Positions 39,315 through 48,526 are shown, numbered from the stretch's first letter. The stretch is DNA of 64,000 bases from Sphingomonas koreensis (GCF_002797435.1 NZ_PGEN01000001.1:2292501-2356500), one strand, 5' to 3'. The notes: a model not told the origin generated them from the sequence alone. Program-made: numbers and translations.

Positions 39315-39986
39315 ATGAACACGGCTTCCACCCCTCCGCTTCGCGCCGCGATCGTGCCGGTCACGCCGCTCCAGCAGAACAGCACCCTTCTCTGGTGTAC
39401 CGAAACCATGCGCGGTGCCTTCACCGATCCCGGTGGCGACCTCGACCGGCTCAAGGCGGCGGCGCAGCAGCATGGCGTCACGATCGAGAAGCTGCTGATC
39501 ACCCACGGCCATATCGATCATTGTGGCCAGGCGGGGATGCTGGCGAAGGAACTGGGCGTGCCGATCGAGGGCCCGCACGAGGCCGATCGCTTCTGGATCA
39601 GTCGCCTCGACGACGATGGCCGCAAGTACGGCATCGACGGCAAGCCGTTCGAACCCGATCGCTGGCTGGTCGATGGCGATACCGTCACCGTCGGCAACTT
39701 GACGCTCGACGTCTATCACTGCCCCGGCCACACGCCGGGCCATGTCGTGTTCCACCACGCGCCGTCGAAGCTCGCCATCGTCGGCGACGTGATCTTTCAG
39801 GGGTCGATCGGCCGCACCGATTTCCCGATGGGCAATCATCAGGACCTGCTCGACGCAATCACCGGCAAGCTGTGGCCGCTGGGCGGCGACACCGTCTTCG
39901 TCCCCGGCCATGGCCAGCCGAGCAATTTCGCCCAGGAACGCCGCACCAACCCCTTCGTCGCCGATGCGGTGCTTGCAAGAAGTTAA
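39315..39986 (+). CDS. MBL-fold metallohydrolase (glyoxalase II-like)
   Basis: A 223-residue metallo-beta-lactamase-fold hydrolase close to glyoxalase II-like YcbL proteins. It has T-H-G-H-I-D-H-C-G (about 56-64), G-H-T-P-G-H-V-V-F, G-D-V-I-F-Q-G-S-I-G-R-T-D-F and the final P-G-H-G-Q-P. A complete binuclear metal site is therefore present. The exact thioester substrate is unknown. It is divergent from pabB-pabC across 79 bases. Confidence 0.9.
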   Translation: MNTASTPPLRAAIVPVTPLQQNSTLLWCTETMRGAFTDPGGDLDRLKAAAQQHGVTIEKLLITHGHIDHCGQAGMLAKELGVPIEGPHEADRFWISRLDDDGRKYGIDGKPFEPDRWLVDGDTVTVGNLTLDVYHCPGHTPGHVVFHHAPSKLAIVGDVIFQGSIGRTDFPMGNHQDLLDAITGKLWPLGGDTVFVPGHGQPSNFAQERRTNPFVADAVLARS

Positions 39987-39997
39987 ACCGATCGGTT
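39986..39997. promoter_or_regulatory. 12-base palindrome AACCGATCGGTT
   Basis: Perfect palindrome overlapping the MBL stop and the start of the promoter for the ArsR gene. It could be an accessory operator half or chance; its meaning is unproven. Confidence 0.3.
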
Positions 39998-40024
39998 GAC
40001 AATTGTCGGAGCAAGTCGTAATTC
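39996..40024 (+). promoter_or_regulatory. Promoter of the ArsR-SRPBCC operon
   Basis: TTGACA (39996-40001), 17 bases, then TAATTC (40019-40024), a consensus -35 and reasonable -10 box. It ends seven bases before the ATG of the ArsR-family gene, so the transcript may be nearly leaderless. Confidence 0.6.
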
Positions 40025-40039
40025 AACCACATGGTTGAA
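40022..40039. promoter_or_regulatory. Inverted repeat, likely autoregulatory operator
   Basis: Perfect inverted repeat TTCAACCA-CA-TGGTTGAA overlapping both the -10 box and the start codon of the ArsR-type regulator. ArsR-family repressors commonly bind such repeats and block their own operon; binding here is inferred. Confidence 0.6.
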
Positions 40040-40363
40040 CGACTCGACATGACGTTCCATGCCCTCGCCGATCCGACGCGCCGGGGAATGCTGGCGAGCC
40101 TCGCGCTCGGCGAAAAGAGCATCGGCGAACTGGCCCAGCCCTATGCGATGAGCTTCGCGGGCGCCTCCAAGCATGTTCAGGTGCTTGAGCGCGCCGGTCT
40201 CGTCACGCGCCGCAAGGCCGGGCGTGCCCAGATCTGCGCGCTCCGTCCGGAGCCGCTCGCCGAGGCAAACCGATGGCTCGAGCAGTGGAGCGGCTTCTGG
40301 AACACTCGCCTCGACAATCTCGAAGCCTTGCTTCGCTCCGAACCGAAGGGCGGTTCCCGATGA
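40031..40363 (+). CDS. ArsR-family winged-helix regulator
   Basis: A 110-residue helix-turn-helix repressor. It starts L-D-M-T-F-H-A-L-A-D-P-T-R-R-G-M-L, the ArsR/SmtB N-terminal pattern, with the recognition helix about S-F-A-G-A-S-K-H-V-Q-V-L (41-52) and a wing with R-R-K-A-G-R. No metal-binding cysteine pair is visible, so it senses something other than the classic metals. It heads an operon with DUF1428 and two SRPBCC genes through ATGA overlaps, a common pairing. Confidence 0.92.
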   Translation: MVERLDMTFHALADPTRRGMLASLALGEKSIGELAQPYAMSFAGASKHVQVLERAGLVTRRKAGRAQICALRPEPLAEANRWLEQWSGFWNTRLDNLEALLRSEPKGGSR

Positions 40364-40731
40364 CCTATATCGACGGCTTCATACTCGCCGTGCCTACAGC
40401 CAATCGCGAACGGTTCCGCGCGATGGCCTCGCGCGTCGGCAAGATCTTCGTCGAGCATGGCGCGCTGCGCGCGGTCGAGAATTGGGGAGACGACGTCGCC
40501 AGGGGCGAGATCACCGATTTCTATCGCGCGGCACAGGCCGGAGAGGACGAAACCATCGTCTTCTCCTTCATCGAATGGCCGTCGAAGGAGGCACGCGACC
40601 GGGGCAATGAAACGGCTGCGGCCGACCCGCGTCTCGAGCCCTTGCCCGGAGAAAGGGACATCTTCGACTCGCGGCGCATGATCTATGGTGGCTTCGTGCC
40701 GGTGGTCGACGAGCGGGGCAGCGACCGATGA
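40360..40731 (+). CDS. DUF1428 family protein
   Basis: A 123-residue dimeric alpha-beta barrel-like protein of the DUF1428 (YbaA-like) family: Y-I-D-G-F-I-L-A-V-P, then H-G-A-L-R-A-V-E-N-W-G-D-D-V, and R-R-M-I-Y-G-G-F close to the end. Function unknown. ATG at 40360 overlaps the ArsR stop; the stop overlaps the SRPBCC start. Confidence 0.88.
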   Translation: MTYIDGFILAVPTANRERFRAMASRVGKIFVEHGALRAVENWGDDVARGEITDFYRAAQAGEDETIVFSFIEWPSKEARDRGNETAAADPRLEPLPGERDIFDSRRMIYGGFVPVVDERGSDR

Positions 40732-41162
40732 GCGGGCCCGTCATTCTTACGATCCGCCGCGACTTCGCGGCCTCGCCCGAGCGTGTGTTCGACGCCTGGC
40801 TCGATCCGGCGCAGGCGCGACGCTTCCTGTTCGCGACGCCGGAGGGCGAGATGCGGACGGTGGAGATCGATGCCCGCGTCGGCGGCACCGCGCACATCGT
40901 CGAGCGGCGCACACAGGGCGATGCCGTCCACCGCCTCCGGTTCGAGGTGATCGATCGCCCCGCCCGGCTCGTCTTCCTGTTCGCCGCCGATCCTGCGGAG
41001 GATGGCGAATGGACTCGGGTCAGCATTGCCATCGTGCCGACCGCGACGGGCTGCACCCTCACCCTCACCCACGAAATGGACCCGCAATGGGCCGCCTATG
41101 AAGATCAGACGCGCGGCGGCTGGACGATGATCCTCGCCAGCCTCGCCCGCATCACGGAGTGA
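40728..41162 (+). CDS. SRPBCC (AHSA1-like) protein, first copy
   Basis: A 144-residue START/Bet v1-like protein of the AHSA1 group: R-D-F-A-A-S-P-E-R-V-F-D-A-W-L-D-P-A-Q near the N-terminus, E-V-I-D-R-P-A-R-L-V-F in the middle and G-G-W-T-M-I-L-A-S-L at the end. It likely binds a hydrophobic ligand in its cavity. Genes of this type are often under ArsR-type control as here. The next gene is a second SRPBCC protein. Confidence 0.88.
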   Translation: MSGPVILTIRRDFAASPERVFDAWLDPAQARRFLFATPEGEMRTVEIDARVGGTAHIVERRTQGDAVHRLRFEVIDRPARLVFLFAADPAEDGEWTRVSIAIVPTATGCTLTLTHEMDPQWAAYEDQTRGGWTMILASLARITE

Positions 41163-41167
41163 CCCCG

Positions 41168-41713
41168 ATGACCGCTACCCTCGCCGACATGGAAATCCTC
41201 GCCCCGGATACCTTCCGGATGGTGCGTGTGCTCGACGCCGATCCGGCAACGGTGTGGCGCTATCTCACGCAAGCGGACCTGCGCCGCCAATGGTTCTCGG
41301 GCGGAACCGACGCGATCGGCTTCGGCGAGACGGTCGAGCTGGTGTTCAACCATGACGAGCTGTCGGCCGACCAGGCCCCCTATCCGCCCGAATACGCCAA
41401 ATGGAAGGGCGCGGTGGGGCGCGAGAAGGTGATCGAGTTCGACCCGCCGCACGTTTTCGCGATCAGCTGGGACGAGGGCAAGGAAGGTGTCGCGCGCTTC
41501 GAACTGGCCGATGCCGGCGGTGGCCGCACGCGCCTCACCCTGACGCATAGCGGCATCACCGGCCCGGCACCGATGGCCGATTTCGGCGGCGGCTGGCATT
41601 CGCACCTCGCAGTGCTGGTGGGGCTGCTGGGCGGCGATCCGGTGCGCGATTTCTGGGTGCAACATGCCGATTCGGAGGCGCGGGTCGCAGCGGCGATCGC
41701 CACTGCCGGCTGA
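41168..41713 (+). CDS. SRPBCC (AHSA1-like) protein, second copy
   Basis: A 181-residue AHSA1-type SRPBCC protein: R-V-L-D-A-D-P-A-T-V-W-R-Y-L-T, Q-W-F-S-G-G, then E-K-V-I-E-F-D-P-P and G-G-G-W-H-S-H-L-A-V-L. It is longer than its neighbour. ATG at 41168 is chosen; GTG at 41159 overlapping the previous stop is an alternative. It ends the recognisable part of the ArsR operon before the GFA-like fragment. Confidence 0.87.
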   Translation: MTATLADMEILAPDTFRMVRVLDADPATVWRYLTQADLRRQWFSGGTDAIGFGETVELVFNHDELSADQAPYPPEYAKWKGAVGREKVIEFDPPHVFAISWDEGKEGVARFELADAGGGRTRLTLTHSGITGPAPMADFGGGWHSHLAVLVGLLGGDPVRDFWVQHADSEARVAAAIATAG

Positions 41714-41769
41714 GCTTCCCGTCCTGTTCCCGGCGCGCTGTGCCGGCCGGAACAGCGCAGAGGGTCGCG

Positions 41770-41880
41770 ATGACCGATGCGACGAAGCTCGAAGGCAAAT
41801 GCCTGTGCGGTGCGGTTCGTGCGCGGATCGCGCTGCCCGAGCCGCAATCCAATACCGTGATCGACGACACGGGGCCCCTT
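41770..41880 (+). pseudogene. Truncated GFA/CENP-V-type zinc protein fragment
   Basis: From ATG at 41770 the frame reads M-T-D-A-T-K-L-E-G-K-C-L-C-G-A-V-R-A-R-I-A-L, the N-terminus of a glutathione-dependent formaldehyde-activating (GFA) type protein with its C-x-C-G-A-V-R motif. The similarity stops after about 25 residues. The frame continues without family features into the tsaD start. It therefore looks like a decayed last gene of the ArsR operon. Confidence 0.45.
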
Positions 41881-41914
41881 CGACAATCGGCCAGCGACTC
41901 CCTAGATCGGCGTG

Positions 41915-42940
41915 ATGCTGATCCTCGGCCTCGAATCGAGTTGTGACGAAACTGCCGCCGCGCTGGTGCGTGGCGACCGCACGATCCTGTCCCACCGCCT
42001 CGCCCGGCAGGACGAGGCGCATCGCCCGTTCGGCGGCGTGGTGCCCGAAATCGCCGCGCGCGCGCATGTCGAGGCGCTCGGTCCGCTGATCGAGGCGGCG
42101 CTCGATGAGGCGAAGGTCACCCTCGCCGATGTCGATGCGATCGCCGCCACCGCCGGGCCGGGCCTGATCGGGGGCGTCATGGTGGGCCTCGTCACCGGCA
42201 AGGCGCTGGCGCATGCCGCGAACAAGCCGCTGGTCGCGGTCAATCATCTCGAGGGGCATGCGCTCTCGCCGCGCCTGGCCGAACCGGACCTCGCCTTCCC
42301 CTATCTGCTGCTGCTCGTCTCGGGCGGGCATTGCCAGCTGCTGCTGGTCGAGGGCGTCGGCCGCTATCGCCGCCTCGCCACCACGATCGACGATGCTGCG
42401 GGCGAGGCATTCGACAAGACGGCCAAGCTGCTGAATCTCGGCTTCCCCGGCGGTCCCGCGGTCGAGCGCGCGGCACTGGAGGGCGATCCCCGTTCCGTCC
42501 CCCTTCCCCGCCCGCTGGTCGGATCGGGCGAGCCTCATTTCTCCTTCGCCGGTCTCAAGAGCGACGTCGCGCGCAAAGTCGGCAAGTTCGCCCCCGCCGA
42601 TCTCGCCGCCTCGTTCCAGCAGGCGGTGGTCGATTGCCTGGTCGATCGTACCCGCATCGCGCTGGACAAGACGCCGCAAGCGACGGCTCTGGTCGTCGCG
42701 GGCGGGGTTGCCGCCAACACCGCCGTTCGTTCGGCACTCACGATGCTGGCGACGGAGCATGATCTGCCCTTCATCGCGCCGCCGCTCTGGCTCTGCACCG
42801 ACAATGCGGCCATGATTGCCTGGGCCGGGGTCGAGCGGTTCTCGCTCGGCTTCACCGATCCGCTCGACCTGCCCGCGCGCCCGCGCTGGCCGCTCGATCC
42901 GGATGCGGAGAGGGTACGGGGAGCGGGGGTGAAGGCATGA
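41915..42940 (+). CDS. tsaD: tRNA N6-threonylcarbamoyladenosine synthase TsaD
   Basis: Transfers the threonylcarbamoyl group to A37 of ANN-decoding tRNAs, with TsaB/TsaE. The 341-residue ASKHA-fold protein starts [12 protein letters not shown] and has the metal ligands in V-N-H-L-E-G-H (about 109-115), then L-V-S-G-G-H and a C-terminal [12 protein letters not shown] at 41915 is preferred over GTG at 41912. It overlaps gpsA by four bases. Confidence 0.96.
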   Translation: MLILGLESSCDETAAALVRGDRTILSHRLARQDEAHRPFGGVVPEIAARAHVEALGPLIEAALDEAKVTLADVDAIAATAGPGLIGGVMVGLVTGKALAHAANKPLVAVNHLEGHALSPRLAEPDLAFPYLLLLVSGGHCQLLLVEGVGRYRRLATTIDDAAGEAFDKTAKLLNLGFPGGPAVERAALEGDPRSVPLPRPLVGSGEPHFSFAGLKSDVARKVGKFAPADLAASFQQAVVDCLVDRTRIALDKTPQATALVVAGGVAANTAVRSALTMLATEHDLPFIAPPLWLCTDNAAMIAWAGVERFSLGFTDPLDLPARPRWPLDPDAERVRGAGVKA

Positions 42941-43914
42941 AGATCGCAGTCATCGGCGGTGGCGCGTGGGGCACAGCGCTCGCACAGGTCGCGGCGCGGG
43001 GCGGTGAACCGGTCACGTTATGGGCGCGCGAGGATGACGTCACGACGTCAGTCAATGCTCGCCACGAAAACAGCCTGTTCCTCCCGGGCGTTCCTCTCTC
43101 TCCTTCGATCCGCGCCACCGGAGACCTTGCCGATCTCGCGGATGCTGAGGCGCTGCTGGTTGTCGTGCCCGCACAGTTCCTTCGCTCGGTCCTGACCCAG
43201 GTCCCCGTCGAGTGCCGCCCGCTGGTGCTGTGTGCCAAGGGGATCGAGGCCGGCACGCAGAAGCTCGTCGCCGAAGTCGCGCGCGAATTGCACCCCGACG
43301 CGCCGGTTGCGGTCCTGTCTGGTCCGACCTTCGCGCATGAGGTGGCCAAGGGGCTTCCCACCGCCGTCACGCTCGCCTGCGAGGACGACAGTTTGCGCGA
43401 GCGGCTCGCCGAGCGGCTCGCGGGCCCAGCCTTCCGCACCTATGGCTCATCGGACGTGGCGGGTGCCGAGATCGGCGGTGCGGTCAAGAACGTCCTCGCC
43501 ATCGCTTGCGGCGTGGTCGAGGGCGCGGGTCTTGGCCTCAACGCCCGCGCCGCGCTGATCGCGCGTGGCTTTGCCGAGATGACGCGCTTCGGCGTGGCAC
43601 GCGGCGGCCGGCCGGAGACGCTGGCGGGGTTGTCCGGCCTAGGCGATCTCGTCCTCACCTGCTCTTCGATCAATTCCCGTAACTTCTCACTTGGCGTGGG
43701 TCTGGGGCAAGGAAAGAGCGCCGCCGAACTGCTCGCCGACCGCCGCACCGTCGCTGAAGGCGCGGCAACCGCGCCGGTCTTGCGCGAGGCCGCCAGAGCT
43801 GCCGGAGTCGACATGCCGGTAACCCAGGCGGTGTGCGCATTGCTTGAAGGTACGCCGGTTGGTCAGGTCGTCGATGCGCTGCTCAGCCGCCCGCTGCGGG
43901 AGGAGCATGTATGA
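42937..43914 (+). CDS. gpsA: Glycerol-3-phosphate dehydrogenase (NAD(P)+)
   Basis: Makes sn-glycerol 3-phosphate for phospholipids. The 325-residue product begins [15 protein letters not shown] (Rossmann fold), and has the catalytic-lysine stretch [11 protein letters not shown] (about 181-191), [11 protein letters not shown] and [12 protein letters not shown]. It overlaps tsaD and the next gene by four bases each. Confidence 0.96.
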   Translation: MKIAVIGGGAWGTALAQVAARGGEPVTLWAREDDVTTSVNARHENSLFLPGVPLSPSIRATGDLADLADAEALLVVVPAQFLRSVLTQVPVECRPLVLCAKGIEAGTQKLVAEVARELHPDAPVAVLSGPTFAHEVAKGLPTAVTLACEDDSLRERLAERLAGPAFRTYGSSDVAGAEIGGAVKNVLAIACGVVEGAGLGLNARAALIARGFAEMTRFGVARGGRPETLAGLSGLGDLVLTCSSINSRNFSLGVGLGQGKSAAELLADRRTVAEGAATAPVLREAARAAGVDMPVTQAVCALLEGTPVGQVVDALLSRPLREEHV

Positions 43915-44441
43915 GATGGGCGGCGATGTTGCGCGGGATCAATCTCGGCAAGCGCCAGCTCAAATCGGCGGAACTGAAGGCCGCGGTCGAAGGGTTGGGG
44001 TATACTGACGTCAAGACCCTGCTCGCCTCGGGCAATGTCGTCTTCACCGCGGACGAGGCGGATGCGGCCGCGCTCGAAGCGACACTTCACGGTGCGCTGT
44101 TTGCGGCGACGGGCCTCAAGTCGGAGATTTTCGTGCGCTCGCCGGAAGAGATGGCCGCGGTTGCCACCGCCGACCCCTTCCCCGAAGCCACCAGCGACCG
44201 CCCGAGCTTCGTGGTCGTCACCTTCCACCGCAAGCCGGTCGATGCGGCAGCGGTGGCACGGCTCGCGGAAAGCCATGAAGGGCCCGAGCGGATGCGCGTC
44301 ATCGGCCGCGAACTCTATATCGACTTCCCCGACGGTCAGGGCCGTTCGACCCTGCATCCGGCGATGACCAAGGCGAAGTTGGACCCGGTCAATACCGCGC
44401 GCAACTGGAACACCGTTCTCAAGATCCGCGACGCGCTCTGA
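43911..44441 (+). CDS. DUF1697 family protein
   Basis: A 176-residue protein of unknown function. The family features are clear: A-M-L-R-G-I-N-L-G at the start, T-L-L-A-S-G-N-V-V-F, V-F-V-type R-S-P-E-E-M and the C-terminal A-R-N-W-N-T-V-L-K. The gene is coupled to gpsA (ATGA), though no functional tie is known. No signal peptide. Confidence 0.9.
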   Translation: MRWAAMLRGINLGKRQLKSAELKAAVEGLGYTDVKTLLASGNVVFTADEADAAALEATLHGALFAATGLKSEIFVRSPEEMAAVATADPFPEATSDRPSFVVVTFHRKPVDAAAVARLAESHEGPERMRVIGRELYIDFPDGQGRSTLHPAMTKAKLDPVNTARNWNTVLKIRDAL

Positions 44442-44516
44442 TGCTCTGCGTCGGCGGTCGGTTGACTCGCCGTCGCGCCCGATGCCGTATGGCGCTGGCG
44501 AAAGAGAGGGGCTGGG

Positions 44517-45317
44517 ATGGTAACGCTGCACGCATGGGCGAAACCCGCGAATCTGATCGGAAGATGGGCCGACCACACCTGGGTTACGACCTATGACAAT
44601 CGTCAGGTTCAACCTGGATCGCTGGAAGAGGTTGCGTCGGCGGGCGAGCATTTGTGGATGTGCTGGGGCGCTTTCCATCCGCGAGGCGGCGCGCCGGAAC
44701 ATGCCGACGGCCTGATCGTCACGGGGGACGGGCGGCTCCCGCTGGCCGGCTGTGTCGTCCAGGCCAATGCGGATTCGGTCAAAGTCCCGGCGGCGCGCGG
44801 CACGGTGTCGCTCTACGGCATCCATGGCGTTTGCCATCAGGTCGCAAACCAGGTCCTTCACGCCACCGCTACGGCGAACGCGCCGCCGGTCAGCGTCCGG
44901 GGATCGCGCGGCTATTACAAGAGCGTCTATTTCTACCGGCAATATGGCCGGCGCAATTCGGCCTGGGCTTCTAAGCTCGACGCCTGCCTGGAAGGCAGCG
45001 GCGTAGATGCGATGTTCGACGATGGCGACGATTTCACCTTACGTGCGCAGCGTGTTCTGACGGATCGAAACGACCTGCTCGGCGATCTGCTGGCGCGGCG
45101 GCGCGATTTCGACGCGGAACTCGACGCGATGGGCGAGCGCGCGGATATCACCGCCGAGGAAATCGACGCACGGCTTCGCAATCATCTGGTCGAGGTCGCC
45201 GGACAGCTCGGCCAGCAGCGGTTCGAAGCGATCTTCGAACAGGATGTGGAGGATGAGATGAACCTCATCGACCGCGATATCTTCGCAGCGAGCCGGGCGG
45301 ATCCCGCCGCGGGATGA
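44517..45317 (+). CDS. Uncharacterised protein with conserved-looking His and Cys-His motifs
   Basis: A 266-residue protein that I cannot assign to a named family. The N-terminal part has A-D-H-T-W-V-T-T-Y-D-N-R (His near 20), H-L-W-M-C-W-G-A-F-H-P and Y-G-I-H-G-V-C-H-Q-V-A-N-Q-V-L (Cys-His about 106-107), then S-R-G-Y-Y-K-S-V-Y-F-Y-R-Q-Y-G. Such a His/Cys layout could be a cysteine peptidase-like (NlpC/papain-type) fold, but this is inference. The C-terminal 100 residues are helical and charged (R-R-R-D-F-D-A-E-L-D-A). No signal peptide or membrane helix is seen. Confidence 0.75.
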   Translation: MVTLHAWAKPANLIGRWADHTWVTTYDNRQVQPGSLEEVASAGEHLWMCWGAFHPRGGAPEHADGLIVTGDGRLPLAGCVVQANADSVKVPAARGTVSLYGIHGVCHQVANQVLHATATANAPPVSVRGSRGYYKSVYFYRQYGRRNSAWASKLDACLEGSGVDAMFDDGDDFTLRAQRVLTDRNDLLGDLLARRRDFDAELDAMGERADITAEEIDARLRNHLVEVAGQLGQQRFEAIFEQDVEDEMNLIDRDIFAASRADPAAG

Positions 45318-45330
45318 TGCGAATGCCGCA

Positions 45331-45492
45331 CTAGAAGTCGACGGCGATGCCCTTGCGTTCCCAATCGCCATAGCGGGTGGGGTCCTCGCCGAGCGGATCG
45401 CTGTCGGCCTTCGTCCCCGGCTTGGGCTTCGGCACGGGCGGGCTCTTGGAGAGATAGGCAGGCGGTTTCACATGGTCGGGGCGCTTGCCCAT
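45331..45492 (-). CDS. DUF1674 (SDHAF4-like) small protein
   Basis: A 53-residue protein ending P-T-R-Y-G-D-W-E-R-K-G-I-A-V-D-F, the DUF1674 signature. The eukaryotic homologue SDHAF4 assists maturation of the succinate dehydrogenase flavoprotein subunit, so an assembly role is likely. The Pro/Lys-rich N-terminal half is disordered. ATG at 45492 is chosen because the family is short; longer frames to 45690 are unsupported. It lies between the 3' end of the unknown gene and the divergent htpX. Confidence 0.85.
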   Translation of the reverse strand: MGKRPDHVKPPAYLSKSPPVPKPKPGTKADSDPLGEDPTRYGDWERKGIAVDF

Positions 45493-45559
45493 GATAGGGG
45501 TCCTGATTGCAGCGGTGGCGTCGATCCCCCACATTGGGCGCTGAAAGGATCGAATCCAA

Positions 45560-46525
45560 GTGAACGGTTTCAAGACGACGATGCTGTTGGCAGCGCTGAC
45601 GGCGCTGTTCATGGCATTGGGATTCGCCATTGGCGGGCGTGGCGGAATGGTCATCGCATTGCTGGTCGCGGTGGGGATGAACCTCTTCACCTACTGGAAC
45701 GCCGACAAGATCGTGCTGTCGATGCACGGCGCCAAGCAGGTCGATGCGAGCAGTGCGCCCGAATTCTACCAGCTCGTCGCGGGGCTGGCGCAGCGCGCCG
45801 CGCTGCCGATGCCCAAGGTCTATATCATCGACTCACCTCACCCAAACGCCTTCGCCACAGGACGCAATCCACAGAACGCGGCGGTCGCGGCGACTACCGG
45901 CCTGCTGAACATGCTCGATCGTGACGAGATCGCGGGCGTGATGGCGCACGAGCTGGCGCATGTGCGCAATCGCGACACGCTGATCATGACGATGGTCGCG
46001 ACGATCGCTGGTGCCATCTCGATGCTCGCCAATTTCGGCCTGTTTTTCCGTGGCGGCGGCGACAATCGCGGGGCGATGTTGGCGACGATCCTCGCGGTGA
46101 TCGTCGCACCCTTTGCCGCGATGATCGTCCAGATGGCGATCAGCCGCACGCGCGAATATGGCGCGGACCGCGGCGGCGCGGAGATTTCGGGCAACCCGCG
46201 CGCGCTTGCCTCGGCGCTGGCCAAGCTCGCCCGCGGTGCGGCGGCCGTGCCGAATCCGGTCGCCGAGCGCGTGCCTGCCGCGGCGCAGCTCTACATCGTC
46301 CCCGGCCTTGGCGGCGACAGCCTGTTCTCGACCCACCCCGACACCGGCAACCGCATCGCCGCACTCGAGGCGATCGCGCAGGAGATGGGGCGGAGCGCGC
46401 CGCTTGACAGTTTCGGTGAAAACCCGCGGATTCCGTCAGTTTCGTCAACCGCGCGGCCTTCGGCGCTGGGGATCAAGCCGGCGCCGCGCCGCTCCAGCGC
46501 GCTCGACCCCAATCGCCGTGGATGA
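45560..46525 (+). CDS. htpX: Membrane zinc metalloprotease HtpX
   Basis: Inner-membrane protease that degrades misfolded membrane proteins. The 321-residue protein has two N-terminal membrane helices (about 5-20, 25-45), the M48 zinc motif H-E-L-A-H at about 131-135 followed by V-R-N-R-D, two further helices and a later R-E-Y-G-A-D that supplies the third ligand. The C-terminal extension after about 280 is low-complexity. It starts with GTG and is divergent from the DUF1674 gene. Confidence 0.95.
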   Translation: MNGFKTTMLLAALTALFMALGFAIGGRGGMVIALLVAVGMNLFTYWNADKIVLSMHGAKQVDASSAPEFYQLVAGLAQRAALPMPKVYIIDSPHPNAFATGRNPQNAAVAATTGLLNMLDRDEIAGVMAHELAHVRNRDTLIMTMVATIAGAISMLANFGLFFRGGGDNRGAMLATILAVIVAPFAAMIVQMAISRTREYGADRGGAEISGNPRALASALAKLARGAAAVPNPVAERVPAAAQLYIVPGLGGDSLFSTHPDTGNRIAALEAIAQEMGRSAPLDSFGENPRIPSVSSTARPSALGIKPAPRRSSALDPNRRG

Positions 46526-46568
46526 TCGACGGCTGTCCCCGACGCCGGAAACGGCGTAGGGGCGATTG

Positions 46569-47849
46569 ATGTCACGGCCTTCGAACCACCGCTTTCCTTC
46601 TGATCCCCCCGGCGTTCCGGCACGGCGAGCGGCGCTTCGCCTGCTCGATGCCGTGCTCCGCCGCGGCCTTGCCATCGAACAGGCGCTGGAAGCGTCGACC
46701 AAGGGTCTGCCCCCGCCCGATCGGGGCCTTGCCCACGCCATTGCCGCCGAGGTGCTGCGCTGGCTCTCCGACCTCGACGCGCTGATCGACAGCGCGACCC
46801 GCAATCGCCTGCCCGATGACGCCAAGGCGCGTTTCGCCCTGCGGATTGCGCTCGCTCAGGCGCTGCGCCTCGGTACGCCGCCGCATGCCGCGATCTCGAC
46901 CGTGCTGCCTCTGGTCGATGGTGGCCCGCGCAAGCTGGTCCATGGCGTGTTCGGCACGCTCGACCGCAAGGGCGCGGTGCTACCCGATCATCCCTCGCTG
47001 CCCGGTCCGGTCCATGCCCGCATTGCCGGCAATTGGGGCGAGCGTGTTGCCGATGCCGCCGCCGCCGCGATCGCGGCACCGCCACCGCTCGATCTCACCT
47101 TGCGCGCCGAGGTCGCTGAGCTGCATGGCGAAAGCCTGGTTTCCAACCATCTGCGCATCACGGGCGATACCTCCGTTCCCGAGCTGCCCGGTTATGCCGA
47201 AGGCGCATGGTGGGTGCAGGACCTTGCCGCATCGCTTCCGGCGCGCCTACTCGGCGGCGGAACGGGGCGCGCGCTCGATCTGTGCGCTGCGCCGGGCGGC
47301 AAGACACTTCAGCTGGCGGCTTCCGGATGGGACGTGACCGCGGTCGACATCTCCGAAAGTCGTCTGGCGCGACTTCTGGAAAATCTCGATCGCACTGGCC
47401 TTTCGGCGAAGGTCGTCACTGCCGATCTCATGAACTGGGAGCCCGGGTTCGAAGCCGACGCCGTGCTGCTCGATGCACCATGCAGCGCCACCGGCATCTT
47501 CCGCCGCCATCCCGACGTGCTCCACCGCGTTCGTCCGCGCGTGATCTCGGAGATGGCTGAGCTTCAGGCGCAGCTTCTTCCCCGAGCGGCGCGCTGGGTG
47601 CGGCCGGGCGGGCTGATGGTCTATGCCACCTGCTCACTCGAGCCCGAGGAGGGGGAGCATCAGATTGAGCGCTTCCTGGCCGGGCACCCGGAATTCGCGA
47701 TCGATCCGGTGCTGCCGGACGAACTTCCTGAGGGGCTGGTCGCGCATGAACGCGGCTGGTTACGCACACTTCCCGGTATGCTCGTGGAACAAGGCGGGCT
47801 CGACGGCTTTTTCATGGTGCGCCTCATGCGTGTTGCGGGCGACTCATGA
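46569..47849 (+). CDS. rsmB: 16S rRNA (cytosine967-C5)-methyltransferase family protein
   Basis: A 426-residue SAM-dependent RNA m5C methyltransferase. The N-terminal NusB-like domain covers about 1-130. The catalytic part has L-D-L-C-A-A-P-G-G-K-T (about 238-248), D-A-P-C-S-A-T-G with the release cysteine, and Y-A-T-C-S-L-E-P-E-E with the nucleophile. ATG at 46569 is used; the TTG directly before it is unlikely. It precedes rpe by 17 bases. Confidence 0.92.
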   Translation: MSRPSNHRFPSDPPGVPARRAALRLLDAVLRRGLAIEQALEASTKGLPPPDRGLAHAIAAEVLRWLSDLDALIDSATRNRLPDDAKARFALRIALAQALRLGTPPHAAISTVLPLVDGGPRKLVHGVFGTLDRKGAVLPDHPSLPGPVHARIAGNWGERVADAAAAAIAAPPPLDLTLRAEVAELHGESLVSNHLRITGDTSVPELPGYAEGAWWVQDLAASLPARLLGGGTGRALDLCAAPGGKTLQLAASGWDVTAVDISESRLARLLENLDRTGLSAKVVTADLMNWEPGFEADAVLLDAPCSATGIFRRHPDVLHRVRPRVISEMAELQAQLLPRAARWVRPGGLMVYATCSLEPEEGEHQIERFLAGHPEFAIDPVLPDELPEGLVAHERGWLRTLPGMLVEQGGLDGFFMVRLMRVAGDS

Positions 47850-47866
47850 GGTGTTAAAGGGCTGAC

Positions 47867-48526
47867 ATGACCGCCGTCCGTATCGCCCCATCGATCCTCT
47901 CCGCCGACTTCGCCAAATTGGGGGAGGAAGTGCGCGCGATCGACGTGGCGGGCGCCGACTGGATCCACATCGATGTGATGGACGGGCATTTCGTGCCCAA
48001 CATCACGATCGGCCCGGCCGTGATCAAGGCGCTGCGGCCGCACAGCGCCAAGCCGTTCGACGTCCATCTGATGATCGAACCCGTCGATCCGATGCTCGAA
48101 GCCTTTGCCGAGGCGGGTGCCGACTGCCTGTCGGTCCACCCGGAAAGCGGGCCGCATCTTCACCGCACGCTTCAGACGATCAAGGCGCTGGGCAAGCGCG
48201 CCGGCGTCGTGCTGAACCCCGCGACTCCGGTCGATGTCGTCGATCACGTCATGGATCTGGTCGATCTGATCCTGGTGATGAGCGTCAACCCCGGTTTCGG
48301 CGGGCAGAAGTTCATCGAGAGCCAGCTGGCCAAGATCGCGGTGCTACGCGCCAAGATCGACACCAGCGGCCGCCAGATCGATCTGGAGGTGGATGGCGGG
48401 GTCGATCAGAACAATGCCGCGCGCGTCATCGCCGCCGGTGCCGATGCGCTGGTCGCAGGCACCGCGGCGTTCAAGGGCGGCGCGTCGGCCTATGCCGACA
48501 ATATCCGGGCGTTGCGCGCGGGGTGA
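47867..48526 (+). CDS. rpe: Ribulose-phosphate 3-epimerase
   Basis: Interconverts ribulose 5-phosphate and xylulose 5-phosphate in the pentose phosphate pathway. The 219-residue TIM barrel shows [34 protein letters not shown] and V-D-G-G-V, all typical. Its stop overlaps the GTG start of the heparinase-like gene. Confidence 0.96.
   Translation: MTAVRIAPSILSADFAKLGEEVRAIDVAGADWIHIDVMDGHFVPNITIGPAVIKALRPHSAKPFDVHLMIEPVDPMLEAFAEAGADCLSVHPESGPHLHRTLQTIKALGKRAGVVLNPATPVDVVDHVMDLVDLILVMSVNPGFGGQKFIESQLAKIAVLRAKIDTSGRQIDLEVDGGVDQNNAARVIAAGADALVAGTAAFKGGASAYADNIRALRAG

Noticed and set aside
39986..39997. Palindrome AACCGATCGGTT as a binding site in its own right
   Set aside because: A 12-mer of this kind is expected by chance in GC-rich DNA; it is listed only as a weak regulatory note.
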